A stretch of 56,577 nt of DNA, taken from contig JAFGGJ010000003.1 of NCBI GenBank assembly GCA_016930595.1, positions 1 to 56,577 on the forward strand. Direction: 5' to 3'. Below, piece by piece: positions 22,872-32,363 of this stretch; within the stretch, counting starts at the first letter, position 1; every line of letters starts with the position of its first letter. The translations under genes and the position numbers were made by a program. The notes beneath the pieces were generated by a model that searched no databases, had not been told where the DNA came from, and saw nothing but the letters and a program-made list of their open reading frames with translations. Origin of the DNA: Planctomycetota bacterium. Lineage in GTDB: Bacteria; Planctomycetota; SZUA-567; JAFGGJ01.

Positions 22872-25800
22872 ATGGCAGGCAAACGCTCAACGTATCGTCT
22901 GGTAGGGCCTGCACGTGACTACGTGCTGAAGCCCGGCCTGAATGTTGTCGGCCGGTATCTCTACTGCCAGGTCCACATCGACGCTGAAGACGTTGCGGGT
23001 GAACACGCCACCGTGGAACTGGATGACGCCGGAGGAGTAAGCATTGCCCCGGCGAAGAACGCGCCGGTATTTCTTAATGGCCGCCCGGTGGAAGGCAAGG
23101 CGCCCCTCCAGTCCGGCGATTCCATACAGATCGGAGAGACCTTCCTGACGCTGCTCAAGAGGGAGCCGACGGTAACCATATCGATGGTCAGGCGGTCTCC
23201 GAAATGGAGGAGTTTCTTCCGCAGGCTGCTGCTTATGCTGCTGCTGCTGGTGCTGGCGCTGGGCGCCTTGTACGGGTTTGCGAGCATTCTGGTGAGCCCG
23301 GGGTGGATGGCCGGCCAGATCGAGGAATATCTGTCCTCCAGGCTGCAACGCGACGTACAGGTGTCCGAAGTGGAAATGGATCTGGTGGGTTTCAGAACGT
23401 GCTGCGGCATTATCGAGATCAGGGACTCGGCGGAATTTGACATGGCGACGGCGGCTACGCTCTACGGCGTGGATATACATCTCGAAAATCCGGCGAGCTA
23501 CGTGCTGCCTTTTCTCGGGGAGCCCAAGTATAACGTTGAAATACGGGAAGCATCGCTGGTCATAAGAAAGAACGGCAAGGGCAAGTACAACGTAACGGAC
23601 CTGGTAGACGAAGTCGTAGGAGTGATAGGCGGCGAAGGCATATCGGCTCCGCCGCTGTCCGTAAGCTTGAACAGGGGCAGCCTTGTGTACGAAGATTCAG
23701 GGCATGAACCTGTTGCGGGCGAGCTCTCCCGTTTCGAGATGTCCTTCATAGACGAGCTGTTCACGGTTTTGTGGGAGGTGGACACCGAGACGGGGCCGTC
23801 TGTCAACGGACAGGTCAGCCGTTTGCCCGGCGGCACCGGCTGGGTCCGCCTGGAGGTTGGCAGGGCGCCGCAGTGGATGGTGCCGGAAGGCCTTGTCCCG
23901 GATGGGTTGTACTGGAGCGAGGCAGGCGGATCCTTTTCGATGCGCATCTCCGTTGACGACGGCCTAGGCAAGGTGCTGTTCAGCGGAATGGCGAAAGACG
24001 TCGAAGTGGCCAGAGGAGTATTCCACAGAAAGCTTGGTTCGGTGGGCGTGGCGGCTTCCGGAGACGTTGACAGGGGCCACAGGGTGGTAAAGGGCGTAAT
24101 CAACCTGAGCGGGAACACGCTGAACGCGGAAGTGACGCTCGATGCCGATTTCGTGAACAGGTATTTCTCGTCCACGGCCAGAGGCAAAATGAGAGTCGCG
24201 GACGTTCCCGATGTTTTTGTGGAGTTTGACGAGAACCTGTGTTCCAAGGAGAAATCGCTGGATATTGCGGGGAACGCGGTTTTCAGGTCGGACGCAGGCG
24301 ACCTGAGCATAGAACACGAAATCGGTATTTGGCCGAATCACATTGTCGTCAGCAAGCTGGCGCTTACGGGATTGATCACGTGCCGGATGCAGAAGAACGA
24401 CGTCCTGCTGGGATGGGGCGGAGGAAGCCTGTCGATGCCGTTCAGCGGGCTTGACGTGGAAGCGCTGCGGAAGCTGCCGCTGCCGGTTTCCTTCTGCGTG
24501 CCGGGAAGCGGCGATGTGAGCAGCGACGGTATTGTGAAAATAGCCGTTTCAAAGGATAAACAGGTCGCGCTCAGCCTGGATTCGTCCGACGGTGGATGGT
24601 CGAGCACGGTGTGGGTGAGGCCGGAGTCCAGGGAAGCCGGGGCCAGGCTGTCCGGCAGCGATGGCACGCTTACGGCAAAGGGGAAGTTGACCGAACGTGG
24701 GTGGGAAGCCGTCTTTGAAGGTTCGGATAGCCTGCGGAGAATGCTGGCCCTTGCCTGCATGGGCATAAGCCGCTTGAACCCTGATACGGTGGAAGGCTCC
24801 GGCAGGATTTCGTTAACGCTGGGCAAGATATCGGTCGATGACAAGGCCACGGTACTGGCGGCCGGCGGCAAGGCGAAGGTGCTCGGTGTGAAATTGCCGG
24901 GGATATGGCCCGACATGTTGACCGACGAGGCGTCGTTTGTGGTCAATGCCCGTATCCCGCATGATCGGCATGAGCCGCCGACATTCAGCTCTCTCAAGTG
25001 GCAGGGTGTGCAACTGAGCCTGGACATGGAGGGTGCTACGGGGAAAGACGGCCGCCTGGAAAACGTATCCGGAACGTTCAGGTGCGGCCTTGATTCGAAC
25101 CCTGAGTTCGGCAGCATGGTAAGAGACCGGCTGCATGTCAGGACGGCCGGCGCTTTGTTCGACGTCAAGTTCAGGACCGTCGACGCGGACGAGACACGCG
25201 GGATATCCGTATCCGGTCCGCTGACGACCGGCAAATCGTCCATCGCCATAGACGCTTTGTTTGCGGACGCCGCCGGTCTGTTCGGTTTTAACCCGACATC
25301 GTATAAACTGTCGGGGTCAGTATGGTCGGAAGATCTTATGCTACCCGAACCAGTCCAAGGCAAGTTCAAGGGACCGGTGAAAATCGAATTGCAGGGCGCG
25401 TCCGACGATGGCAAACCGTCCCTGGCGGGCGAGCTGAATATTACCGAAACAGCGGTGGCCGCCGGATCCATCGGGAAGCAAGCCGGCGTGCCTGCCAGTG
25501 TCGCCTTTCAGACGACGGCCTGGGACGGCATGTCGCGTGCGGCCGGCGTGAAGATAACGGTTGTCGGGAAAACGCTGGGACCGCTGTCGGCGGAGGGGAA
25601 CGTGGCGGTGCTGCCCACGTCGGTCACGATCGCCAAGGGCGGGAAACTGGATACTGACGGACGCATGTGGATGCAATTGGTTCAGAACCCCGTGCGGATG
25701 TTCGAAACAACGGGCGGCAGCTACATAACGGTGCTGAAGGAGCCGTGGATTGTGTTCCCGGCGGCGGCGCCCGGCACGCTGTTTGCAGGTGTTTCCGTGG

Positions 25801-26711
25801 ACACGACGCTCTGGGGCGTGCAGGGCGTGCTGCATGTGGCCCAGGGACAGGACCTGCGCATCACCAGGGCCGACGGTCGGGTGGTCTGGAACAAGACTTC
25901 CGGACGGGTGAAACTGGATGTTTTTTCAGCGGACTGGATTGAGGCCGGGACTTTCAACGCCGAACTCGGTGTTAGCGCAAAGGAACCCGCCGGGCTCGAT
26001 GTCCGCAGCATGGAAATGGGAATAGTAAAAGCCGCTGCGCCGCGGATGCTGTTCGGTATGCTTGCCGGTGTCCGTGAAGCGTGGCAGATCAGCGGTGACG
26101 TGGGCATATCGGGCATAGAAAACATTGCGCCGTGTTTCAGCAAGGCGCGGGCGGTGTATCGCAAGAAGCAGTGGGAGGTTACCGGCGTAGGGGCGCTCGG
26201 CGAATATTCCGGCCAGGCTTCCGCAGGGGCCGCCGAAGGGGAAACGCGTCTCGTGGGACGTTGGACGGTGGGCGGCGGCGTTACCGTCGGAGCGGTTCTT
26301 CCGGGGTGGCCGTTCGGCAACGTCAAGTCCATAGACATGGAAAGCACCGTTTTCGATGGCGGGAGATTCGTTGCGAAATATTATCCGATCACTCCGGCGC
26401 TGCCTGCAGACCTGTTCGCTGTGGCTGGCATGGATGCCGCGGGATGGGACTATACCGAAAAAGCGGTCTATATCGAATATGCAGGCGATGCCCCGGTTGC
26501 TCTGGGAATGGAGCTCAAGCGCAAGGAAGGCGAAAGCGTTGTTTTTGTCAGCGAGGCCAATTCCATGAAACTCCGCTACTCGGTTTCGGGAGGCAGTACC
26601 ACGGAGACTCTGCTGCAGTGGGACAGGAAATGGACCAGGGGACGGTCAGGCACTGTGACTGAGACAGAACAAGGAGAAGAACATGACGAAGGCGGTAAGC
26701 CCGACGTATGA
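22872..26711 (+). CDS. Giant FHA - transmembrane - AsmA/DUF748-like protein
   Basis: A 1279-aa protein of unusual build. Residues 1-about 95 form a cytoplasmic FHA-like domain (NVVGRYLYCQVHI, EHATVEL, FLNGRPV); the usual Ser before the His is missing (AGEH), so phosphopeptide binding may be altered. A single membrane helix follows at about 116-141 (RRLLLMLLLLVLALGALYG). The remaining 1100 residues are beta-rich and start like AsmA/DUF748 proteins (YLSSRLQRDVQVSEVEMDL, later NPASYVLPFLGEPKYNVEI, ASLVIRKNGKGKYNVTDL). AsmA-like proteins form periplasmic beta-grooves that shuttle lipids to the outer membrane. I chose ATG 22872 with GGAG upstream. The 3' end overlaps the peptidase gene by 29 bp. 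Cytoplasmic phospho-signals gating envelope lipid transport is my inference. Confidence 0.82.
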   Translation: MAGKRSTYRLVGPARDYVLKPGLNVVGRYLYCQVHIDAEDVAGEHATVELDDAGGVSIAPAKNAPVFLNGRPVEGKAPLQSGDSIQIGETFLTLLKREPTVTISMVRRSPKWRSFFRRLLLMLLLLVLALGALYGFASILVSPGWMAGQIEEYLSSRLQRDVQVSEVEMDLVGFRTCCGIIEIRDSAEFDMATAATLYGVDIHLENPASYVLPFLGEPKYNVEIREASLVIRKNGKGKYNVTDLVDEVVGVIGGEGISAPPLSVSLNRGSLVYEDSGHEPVAGELSRFEMSFIDELFTVLWEVDTETGPSVNGQVSRLPGGTGWVRLEVGRAPQWMVPEGLVPDGLYWSEAGGSFSMRISVDDGLGKVLFSGMAKDVEVARGVFHRKLGSVGVAASGDVDRGHRVVKGVINLSGNTLNAEVTLDADFVNRYFSSTARGKMRVADVPDVFVEFDENLCSKEKSLDIAGNAVFRSDAGDLSIEHEIGIWPNHIVVSKLALTGLITCRMQKNDVLLGWGGGSLSMPFSGLDVEALRKLPLPVSFCVPGSGDVSSDGIVKIAVSKDKQVALSLDSSDGGWSSTVWVRPESREAGARLSGSDGTLTAKGKLTERGWEAVFEGSDSLRRMLALACMGISRLNPDTVEGSGRISLTLGKISVDDKATVLAAGGKAKVLGVKLPGIWPDMLTDEASFVVNARIPHDRHEPPTFSSLKWQGVQLSLDMEGATGKDGRLENVSGTFRCGLDSNPEFGSMVRDRLHVRTAGALFDVKFRTVDADETRGISVSGPLTTGKSSIAIDALFADAAGLFGFNPTSYKLSGSVWSEDLMLPEPVQGKFKGPVKIELQGASDDGKPSLAGELNITETAVAAGSIGKQAGVPASVAFQTTAWDGMSRAAGVKITVVGKTLGPLSAEGNVAVLPTSVTIAKGGKLDTDGRMWMQLVQNPVRMFETTGGSYITVLKEPWIVFPAAAPGTLFAGVSVDTTLWGVQGVLHVAQGQDLRITRADGRVVWNKTSGRVKLDVFSADWIEAGTFNAELGVSAKEPAGLDVRSMEMGIVKAAAPRMLFGMLAGVREAWQISGDVGISGIENIAPCFSKARAVYRKKQWEVTGVGALGEYSGQASAGAAEGETRLVGRWTVGGGVTVGAVLPGWPFGNVKSIDMESTVFDGGRFVAKYYPITPALPADLFAVAGMDAAGWDYTEKAVYIEYAGDAPVALGMELKRKEGESVVFVSEANSMKLRYSVSGGSTTETLLQWDRKWTRGRSGTVTETEQGEEHDEGGKPDV

Positions 26712-27915
26712 AGAGGTGATGGAATCGGTTGAAGCCGTTGCATCGGCGAACGCCAGGACGGTCACGCGGGACGAGATAGGCAAGTCCGTGCAGGGCCGTC
26801 CGATCCCCCTGCTGACGGTGACCGATCCCGACGTGCCCGTAAAAGACAAGCAGGTCCTGTTCATAACGGGAGGCACCCACGGCAGTGAAGAGGTGGGCAG
26901 GGCCATTACGCTTGCCTTCGCACGGTGGCTGACCGAACCGCAGAACGCGACGCATTTGAGCCGGCAGGTGTTTCTCATAGTGCCCTGCGTCAATCCTGAT
27001 GGAGCGATCGCGGACTCTTATCACAATGCGGACAACGTGAACATATACACGTCGTTCCCGCTGTGGGAAGAACCTAAAACGGTGGAAGCCGCGGCGATTT
27101 GGGAAGTGGGAAAACGCTGGATACCGGACGCATACGCCGATTGCCACGGCCTGGCCGGCGGCGCCATGGGCGACAGCGAGTACATACACAACGGCTACGG
27201 CGGCGATTTCGCGATAGCGAACGGCCTCTACGTGGCTAATCACATGAACGAGGCCGCCGAAAGAGCGGGGTATCCTCAACGCACTCCTTCGCTGATGGTG
27301 CTGCGGAACGAGCAAAGGTGTGCGATACCGGACAAGTTCGCATCAGAAATGCATGCCCTTGCACTTACGGTTGAGACGACGGAAAATTACTATCCTCTGG
27401 AAGACAGCATCCGTTCCGGTCTTGCCAGGCTGGGAGCGCTGGTGGAGATGGGCGAGAGAATCCACTGTTTTCAGCCGTATCCCAATTACCCCTGCGACGT
27501 CATAACCGGCAGCAGGCCGGGGGCCCTGATGCCCTACGGAGCGGATTACGAAAGCCGGCGCAGAAACAGGAAAGACACCTGCACGATGATACGGGAAGGT
27601 GTTCCGCACTGCTCAAGAATGGCTGCTGACAAGGGAAACGTTGCGAGAATTGAAATGGTTCTTGAAGACACGGTCCGGACGCTGCCCGAAGGCGTGGCGA
27701 TGCAGCTGGCCGTGGACCGGCGCGCCCGCCTGGACAAGGTTACGTGGAACGGACAGGAACTCTCGCCCGCTGCCGCCGGGAACGGCTGGACGTCCTGGAC
27801 GGATGCAGGGGCGCGCGTGGTGAGGGCGGAGATAGCCGGCCGGCCGGTGACGGGCAGCAACATGCTGGAAGTATATTACGACGTGCCTTTCAAGCCTCAC
27901 GTGCAGCCGAAATAG
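26683..27915 (+). CDS. M14-family zinc carboxypeptidase-like protein
   Basis: A 410-aa cytoplasmic (no signal peptide) M14 metallopeptidase. Zinc ligands are likely His66 and Glu69 (GGTHGSEE) and His155 (YADCHGLAGG). A candidate catalytic Glu is Glu231 or Glu234 (LTVETTENYY). The N-terminal SVQGRPIPLLTVT is typical of M14 proteins acting on small amide or peptidoglycan-derived substrates. A C-terminal beta-sandwich of about 80 residues (from about 325) follows. ATG 26683 has AAGGAG six bases upstream and lies inside the end of the FHA-AsmA gene, so the two are co-translated. Substrate unknown. Confidence 0.87.
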   Translation: MTKAVSPTYEEVMESVEAVASANARTVTRDEIGKSVQGRPIPLLTVTDPDVPVKDKQVLFITGGTHGSEEVGRAITLAFARWLTEPQNATHLSRQVFLIVPCVNPDGAIADSYHNADNVNIYTSFPLWEEPKTVEAAAIWEVGKRWIPDAYADCHGLAGGAMGDSEYIHNGYGGDFAIANGLYVANHMNEAAERAGYPQRTPSLMVLRNEQRCAIPDKFASEMHALALTVETTENYYPLEDSIRSGLARLGALVEMGERIHCFQPYPNYPCDVITGSRPGALMPYGADYESRRRNRKDTCTMIREGVPHCSRMAADKGNVARIEMVLEDTVRTLPEGVAMQLAVDRRARLDKVTWNGQELSPAAAGNGWTSWTDAGARVVRAEIAGRPVTGSNMLEVYYDVPFKPHVQPK

Positions 27916-27997
27916 GCCCATGTTGCGGCCCGGGCGCATTTGCATAAGACCGCAGTGTTGAAGTTCGGACAGCCTGGAGCGACGGGAGACAATATCG

Positions 27998-28450
27998 ATG
28001 AGCATTGCCATACGCAATATTGAACAGGAAGACTTTGCCAGAATTTGGGAAATGGACTGGTCTCCCCTGATAAAGGAAAGGGACAGCATCTATCTTGTGA
28101 TAGCCGTGGACCAGGCACCGCTGTCGTTTGTGGCCTGCGATGAAGATACCGGCGAATGGCTCGGCGTACTGCTGTGCAGCCGTTCGGGGAACGGCCTGTC
28201 TTGTTACATAAACCATTTGCTGGTGATGGAACGGGCACGCGGCAAGGGTATCGGCAGCAGGCTTGTGCAAAGCCTGATAGATCAATGCGGCGTTCTGGGA
28301 GTTCGAAGGATATGGTTCTTTACGTCGGAACGCAATCGTGTCTTCTACGAACGGCTCGGCTTTTCGGAGGATTTTTCATTTTTTTCGCCCGCCGTCTACA
28401 ACTATGTTACCACGGAGAAAATGGCGCTGGCAATGAGCAGGGAAGTGTGA
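27998..28450 (+). CDS. GNAT-family N-acetyltransferase
   Basis: A 150-aa GNAT enzyme using acetyl-CoA. Motif A is clear: INHLLVMERARGKGIGSRLV, with the pyrophosphate loop RGKGIG at 81-86. The C-terminal VFYERLGF is the usual motif B. Substrate not predictable. The gene sits between the M14 peptidase (82 bp upstream) and the histidine kinase (18 bp downstream), all on the plus strand. ATG 27998 follows GGGAG at ten bases. Confidence 0.92.
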   Translation: MSIAIRNIEQEDFARIWEMDWSPLIKERDSIYLVIAVDQAPLSFVACDEDTGEWLGVLLCSRSGNGLSCYINHLLVMERARGKGIGSRLVQSLIDQCGVLGVRRIWFFTSERNRVFYERLGFSEDFSFFSPAVYNYVTTEKMALAMSREV

Positions 28451-28468
28451 AAGGCAAAGTGAACCACG

Positions 28469-30187
28469 GTGAACCTGCCAAGGGCTCGGGATGATCAGCA
28501 TCTCCTGTTGAAAGCCATTCACGCCGTTACCGGCGGCGGCTCTCTCCATGCAACCCTTTCAACACTCCTGCAGGAGGCCCTCGACAGTGTCGGCGGGAAG
28601 CTGGGCTGGGTGGCCATAGTCGAAGCCGAAGGGCTGCGTATCGAAGCGATCCGCGGAGAAAGCTCCCTGGGGCGCGGCGACGTTATCCCTTTCGGAAAGG
28701 GCCTGACCGGGAAAGCCTATTACGCGGGCGCTCCGTACTATGCTCCGGACGTCGCGAAGGAAGAGCAGTACTGGGAAGTGTCGAGCGCCGTCAGGAGCGA
28801 GTTCCTTGTGCCTCTGGCCGCATCCGGCGAAGTCGTTGGCGTGTTGAACGTGGAAAGCACGCAGGTGGACGGGTTTTCCGCCGAAGACCGTGAGCTCGTG
28901 GCCGCACTGGGGGAATTGGCCGGAAACGCCGTCGCACTGGTGAAAAGACACGAGGACATGTCCGGCGATCTCGAGCGCGCCACGCGTTCGCTCCAGCAGC
29001 GCGTCGCCGCACTCAAGGCTCTCAACGACGCGGTGAAGGCAGTGTCGAGTTCCCTTGACGTCGATGACGTCGTCAGGGTGATTCTCGAGCGCGCGCGGGA
29101 CGTCACGCAGGCCGACGACGTCCACCTCATGTTGAAGGACGAGGACGGCGCTTACGTGCTGCATACTTCGACTTCGGAAGAGACCGGAAGGCATGTCGAT
29201 ATCGACTCGGGCGTCACCGGCTGGGTCATCCGCAACGGCCAGGCCCTGCTGGTGCCCGACGTGACGGTGGACGGGAGATACGTGTCATGGCATGAAAGCA
29301 CGATGAGTGAGCTTGCCGTCCCGCTGGTTGACGGCGGTTCAGTTGTCGGGGCACTGAATTTCGAATCGGCCCGGCTGGCGGCCTTCGACAGCTTTCATCT
29401 GGAGCTGGCCGCGATATTCGCAGGTCATGCCGTCGTCGCCATTACCAACGCACGCCTCTATTCGTCCCTGGAGAACATGAAGCAGGATCTGGCGCTTACC
29501 GAAGCCTTGCGGGCGGCCGGCGAAGTGGCCGGCGATGTGGTTCACTACGTCGCGAACAAGGTCGGTGCATTGCCGCAGAGCACCCGCCTTATCAGGGGAA
29601 AAATAAAGGGCAGACTGCCCGCCGAGGATGAGGCCCTCGTCCTGAAACTGCTGGATCTCATCGGCAAGGCTGCCCAGGAAGTGCTGTCCCTCAAGGGACA
29701 GATCCTCGATACGACCAAGTCCCTTGCTGCAGACCGGGTGTGCCTGGGCCCGCTGGTCAACGAACTGGTCGGCAGGTCTTTCAGCGGCGGCGTCAAGGTC
29801 GTTGTGGCCGGAGACATGGATACGATGGTGGTCGCCGACAGGTATGCACTTGTGCGGTTGCTCGACAACGCTTTCGCCAACGCCCTGCGCGCCCTGAAAA
29901 CCGTGCCGGAACCGGCGGTGAAGATCCGCTGGCAGGCCGAACGCGATTTTGTCGAGATCCACGTGAGCGACAACGGCCCGGGCTTTCCGGAAGACGTTGT
30001 TGTCAGCGGCATAATACCGAAGTTCGGCGACGCTGCCGGCGACAAGGGCGGGAGCGGCATGGGGCTGTGGCTGTCTCAGCGCCTCGCGGCCAGGATGGGC
30101 GGGAGCATGTCCATCGGAAACTCCAGGGGAGGCGGGGCCTATGTCAGAATCCGGCTGCCGTTATGCCCGGCAGACCGTCAGGTGTGA
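28469..30187 (+). CDS. GAF-GAF histidine kinase, cytoplasmic
   Basis: A 572-aa soluble sensor kinase. GAF 1 covers about residues 14-158 and GAF 2 about 195-330; both show the end pattern VVGVLNVES / VVGALNFES. A helical dimerisation region (about 345-415) carries His359 in GEVAGDVVHYVANKVG as the probable phosphorylation site, though it is not the usual HE motif. The ATPase has an N-box with Asn467/Asn471 (RLLDNAFANALRAL), DNGPGF at 501-506 and GGSGMGLWLSQ at 527-537. No receiver or response regulator gene is adjacent. GTG 28469 is the likely start. It overlaps argJ convergently by 10 bp. It may supply phosphate to an unlinked regulator. Confidence 0.9.
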   Translation: MNLPRARDDQHLLLKAIHAVTGGGSLHATLSTLLQEALDSVGGKLGWVAIVEAEGLRIEAIRGESSLGRGDVIPFGKGLTGKAYYAGAPYYAPDVAKEEQYWEVSSAVRSEFLVPLAASGEVVGVLNVESTQVDGFSAEDRELVAALGELAGNAVALVKRHEDMSGDLERATRSLQQRVAALKALNDAVKAVSSSLDVDDVVRVILERARDVTQADDVHLMLKDEDGAYVLHTSTSEETGRHVDIDSGVTGWVIRNGQALLVPDVTVDGRYVSWHESTMSELAVPLVDGGSVVGALNFESARLAAFDSFHLELAAIFAGHAVVAITNARLYSSLENMKQDLALTEALRAAGEVAGDVVHYVANKVGALPQSTRLIRGKIKGRLPAEDEALVLKLLDLIGKAAQEVLSLKGQILDTTKSLAADRVCLGPLVNELVGRSFSGGVKVVVAGDMDTMVVADRYALVRLLDNAFANALRALKTVPEPAVKIRWQAERDFVEIHVSDNGPGFPEDVVVSGIIPKFGDAAGDKGGSGMGLWLSQRLAARMGGSMSIGNSRGGGAYVRIRLPLCPADRQV

Positions 30188-31389
30188 TAATCCGCATTTA
30201 TCGTAATGTACTCTTTTGACAGGTCGCACGTGTACATCGTGGCCGCCCCATGTCCGTCCCCGGCGTTCAGGTCCACGAGAATTTCCGCGGCGGACATCGC
30301 CTCGGCTGCGGCATTCTCGTTGCCCGCCGGGGCGCCGTGCTTGAACAGGAGCACGCCGTTCACCTGCAGTTCGGCCGCACCCGGATCGAAGTCGGCGCCT
30401 GACCGGCCGGCAGCCGCAATGATACGTCCCCAGTTCGGGTCGCCGCCGTGGATGGCGGTCTTGACGAGCGGGCTTTCCGCAACGGCCTTGGCGATCAGCC
30501 TGGCGTCCCTGTCCGACGCGCTGCCATGAACGCGTACTTCCACCAGTCTGGTCGCTCCTTCGCCGTCGCGTGCAATCTGTCTGGCCAGCGAAAGCGCCAC
30601 GTCGTGGAGGCACGAGGCAAAGGCGGCGTATCCGTCCGAGCCCGGTTCTATCGTGGCGTTCCCGGCTTTACCGCTTGCCATCAGCGCCAGCGTGTCGTTG
30701 GTGGACGTATCTCCGTCCACGGTGACGCAGTTGTACGTCGCTTCGACCGCTGCCGAAAGAGCGGCTTTCAGCGCATCGGCGGAAATCGCCGCATCCGTAA
30801 GGATGAAACTCAGCATGGTTGCCATGTTCGGAGCTATCATGCCGGCTCCCTTGGCAATGCCCGCAACGCGGATCGCCTTCCCGTCCGCCTTGAAGACCGC
30901 CGCCGCAGCTTTCGGCACCGTGTCGGTCGTCATGATGGCTTCCGCAGCGGCATACAGGTCGGCCTTGCCGAGGTTGTCAAGGGCGTCGGCAATCCCGCGG
31001 GCAACCTTTTCCATCGGCAGGTGCCGGCCGATAATCCCCGTCGAAGCGACAAGCACCGGCAGCGAATTGTCCCCGAGATGCCCGGCTACCCTGCCCGCCA
31101 TTGTCGCGGCGTCGTCCATCCCCCTGTCGCCGGTAGCACAGTTCGCATTCCCGGAATTGGCGACTACGCCGGCCAGCCTGCCCCCTTGAATCGCCTTCCT
31201 GCTGAATTGCACCGGCGCCGCCGCCAGACGGTTCTGCGTAAAGACCGCCGCCGCAGGCACCGCTCCATCCTGCGCGGTTATCACGAGCACGTCGTGTCCG
31301 GACGACCTTATGCCTCCCGTGCCGGTACCGATACTGAACCCGGCAACAGGGGCGGCGGCATCACGTCCGGTATGGACACGGCAGCTCAT
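30178..31389 (-). CDS. argJ: Glutamate N-acetyltransferase / ornithine acetyltransferase
   Basis: Moves the acetyl group from N-acetylornithine to glutamate in the cyclic arginine pathway, and may also make N-acetylglutamate from acetyl-CoA. The self-cleavage site is plain: KGAGMIAPNMATML with nucleophile Thr191 following Ala190. VASTGIIGRHLP, ANSGNANCATG and VDGDTSTNDT are further family blocks. Length (403 aa) is normal. ATG 31389 follows AAGGA. It is the last of a six-gene minus-strand run starting at 36464. No other arginine gene is in the window. Confidence 0.95.
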   Translation of the reverse strand: MSCRVHTGRDAAAPVAGFSIGTGTGGIRSSGHDVLVITAQDGAVPAAAVFTQNRLAAAPVQFSRKAIQGGRLAGVVANSGNANCATGDRGMDDAATMAGRVAGHLGDNSLPVLVASTGIIGRHLPMEKVARGIADALDNLGKADLYAAAEAIMTTDTVPKAAAAVFKADGKAIRVAGIAKGAGMIAPNMATMLSFILTDAAISADALKAALSAAVEATYNCVTVDGDTSTNDTLALMASGKAGNATIEPGSDGYAAFASCLHDVALSLARQIARDGEGATRLVEVRVHGSASDRDARLIAKAVAESPLVKTAIHGGDPNWGRIIAAAGRSGADFDPGAAELQVNGVLLFKHGAPAGNENAAAEAMSAAEILVDLNAGDGHGAATMYTCDLSKEYITINADYHT

Positions 31390-31459
31390 CGGAACATCCT
31401 TTCATCTTGCGGATATCGCCGCTGTACCGACAGGCACGGTCTGCGTGAAGGGACGGCCT

Positions 31460-32344
31460 TCACCCCAGAAGGTCCATTATGTCGTCTGTGCCCCGGGAAG
31501 GCACGGGCTCGTCCACTGCTTTCTCGGGAACGGCTGGATCATGCAGAAGTTCCTCGATGTCTTTGCCTGGCGCGACATGTTCTTCCGGATCGCTGGTCGT
31601 CGATGCGTTGCCGGGTCCCGGTGCAGCGGGCTTCTCCGAAACGGCCGGCAGAGGTCTCAGCCCGTATATGGGGAGGTCTGCGACAGGGGCTTCGAGAGTG
31701 TCCAGAAGCTTCCGCATGTTTTCCAGGCGTTCCACCGTGGGCTGCCCGCAGTAGAACCCCTTTATCACGCCGTCTTTGGCGACCACCAGGTACGGGCCGG
31801 CGCCGCGCAGGGCCAGCGCGTTCCTTGCCGCTCCGCGCCAGTCGATGCCGGGCGACAGTGCCGTCCCGGATATCCCGGGTACTTTCCCCACAACCTGGTT
31901 ATATCTTTGAACGGCGTCGCCCAGCGTATGAGCGCGCATGACTGAGCGCAGGAACCAGTTCTCCTGTGAAAGATTGATTACCGGGATGATCACGACCTTG
32001 CCGCCGTAACGGCCGACTATTTCCCTCAGCCAGTACGACAGGTCCTCGGTATACGTGCGCTGCGTCATGGCGACGATCACGGTGCCCTTGTCAAGCTCGA
32101 ACGTCGAGATGAACCTGCCGTCCGCATCCGCCACCGTGAAGCCGGGCAGGGCGTTGCCGGGCAGGTGGGCATCGGGGAAGACCACCGGCTCGTTCCCGAA
32201 CTTCGCCGGGGCGGCTGCGATTGTATTATCACGAATGTATTCGGCGTACGCTTCTTCCGGGTCGTAGTGGTCGAAATACCCCATGCCGCACCCGGCCGCC
32301 AGGAGCAATGCCAGTATCGCCGGGGTTGTTTTTATCCTCGTCAT
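31460..32344 (-). CDS. Lipoprotein with thioredoxin-like fold lacking CxxC
   Basis: A 294-aa predicted lipoprotein (lipobox LAAGC about residues 15-19). Residues about 50-200 follow a thioredoxin/TlpA-like pattern: LPGFTVADADGRFISTFEL, then TVIVAMTQRTYTEDLSYWLREI where a CxxC would be expected, and PYLVVAKDGVIKGFYCGQP near the end. Without the cysteine pair it is probably not a disulfide oxidoreductase. A long acidic, proline-rich C-terminal tail follows. ATG 32344 was preferred over an upstream in-frame start because it places the lipobox correctly. It lies between the ACT-domain gene and argJ. Confidence 0.78.
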   Translation of the reverse strand: MTRIKTTPAILALLLAAGCGMGYFDHYDPEEAYAEYIRDNTIAAAPAKFGNEPVVFPDAHLPGNALPGFTVADADGRFISTFELDKGTVIVAMTQRTYTEDLSYWLREIVGRYGGKVVIIPVINLSQENWFLRSVMRAHTLGDAVQRYNQVVGKVPGISGTALSPGIDWRGAARNALALRGAGPYLVVAKDGVIKGFYCGQPTVERLENMRKLLDTLEAPVADLPIYGLRPLPAVSEKPAAPGPGNASTTSDPEEHVAPGKDIEELLHDPAVPEKAVDEPVPSRGTDDIMDLLG

Positions 32345-32363
32345 GTTTCCGCCAAACGGTTTT

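Noticed and set aside
30448..31941. 497-codon plus-strand frame opposite argJ
   Set aside because: argJ motifs, including the self-cleavage site, are intact on the minus strand; the plus frame is Arg-rich shadow sequence.
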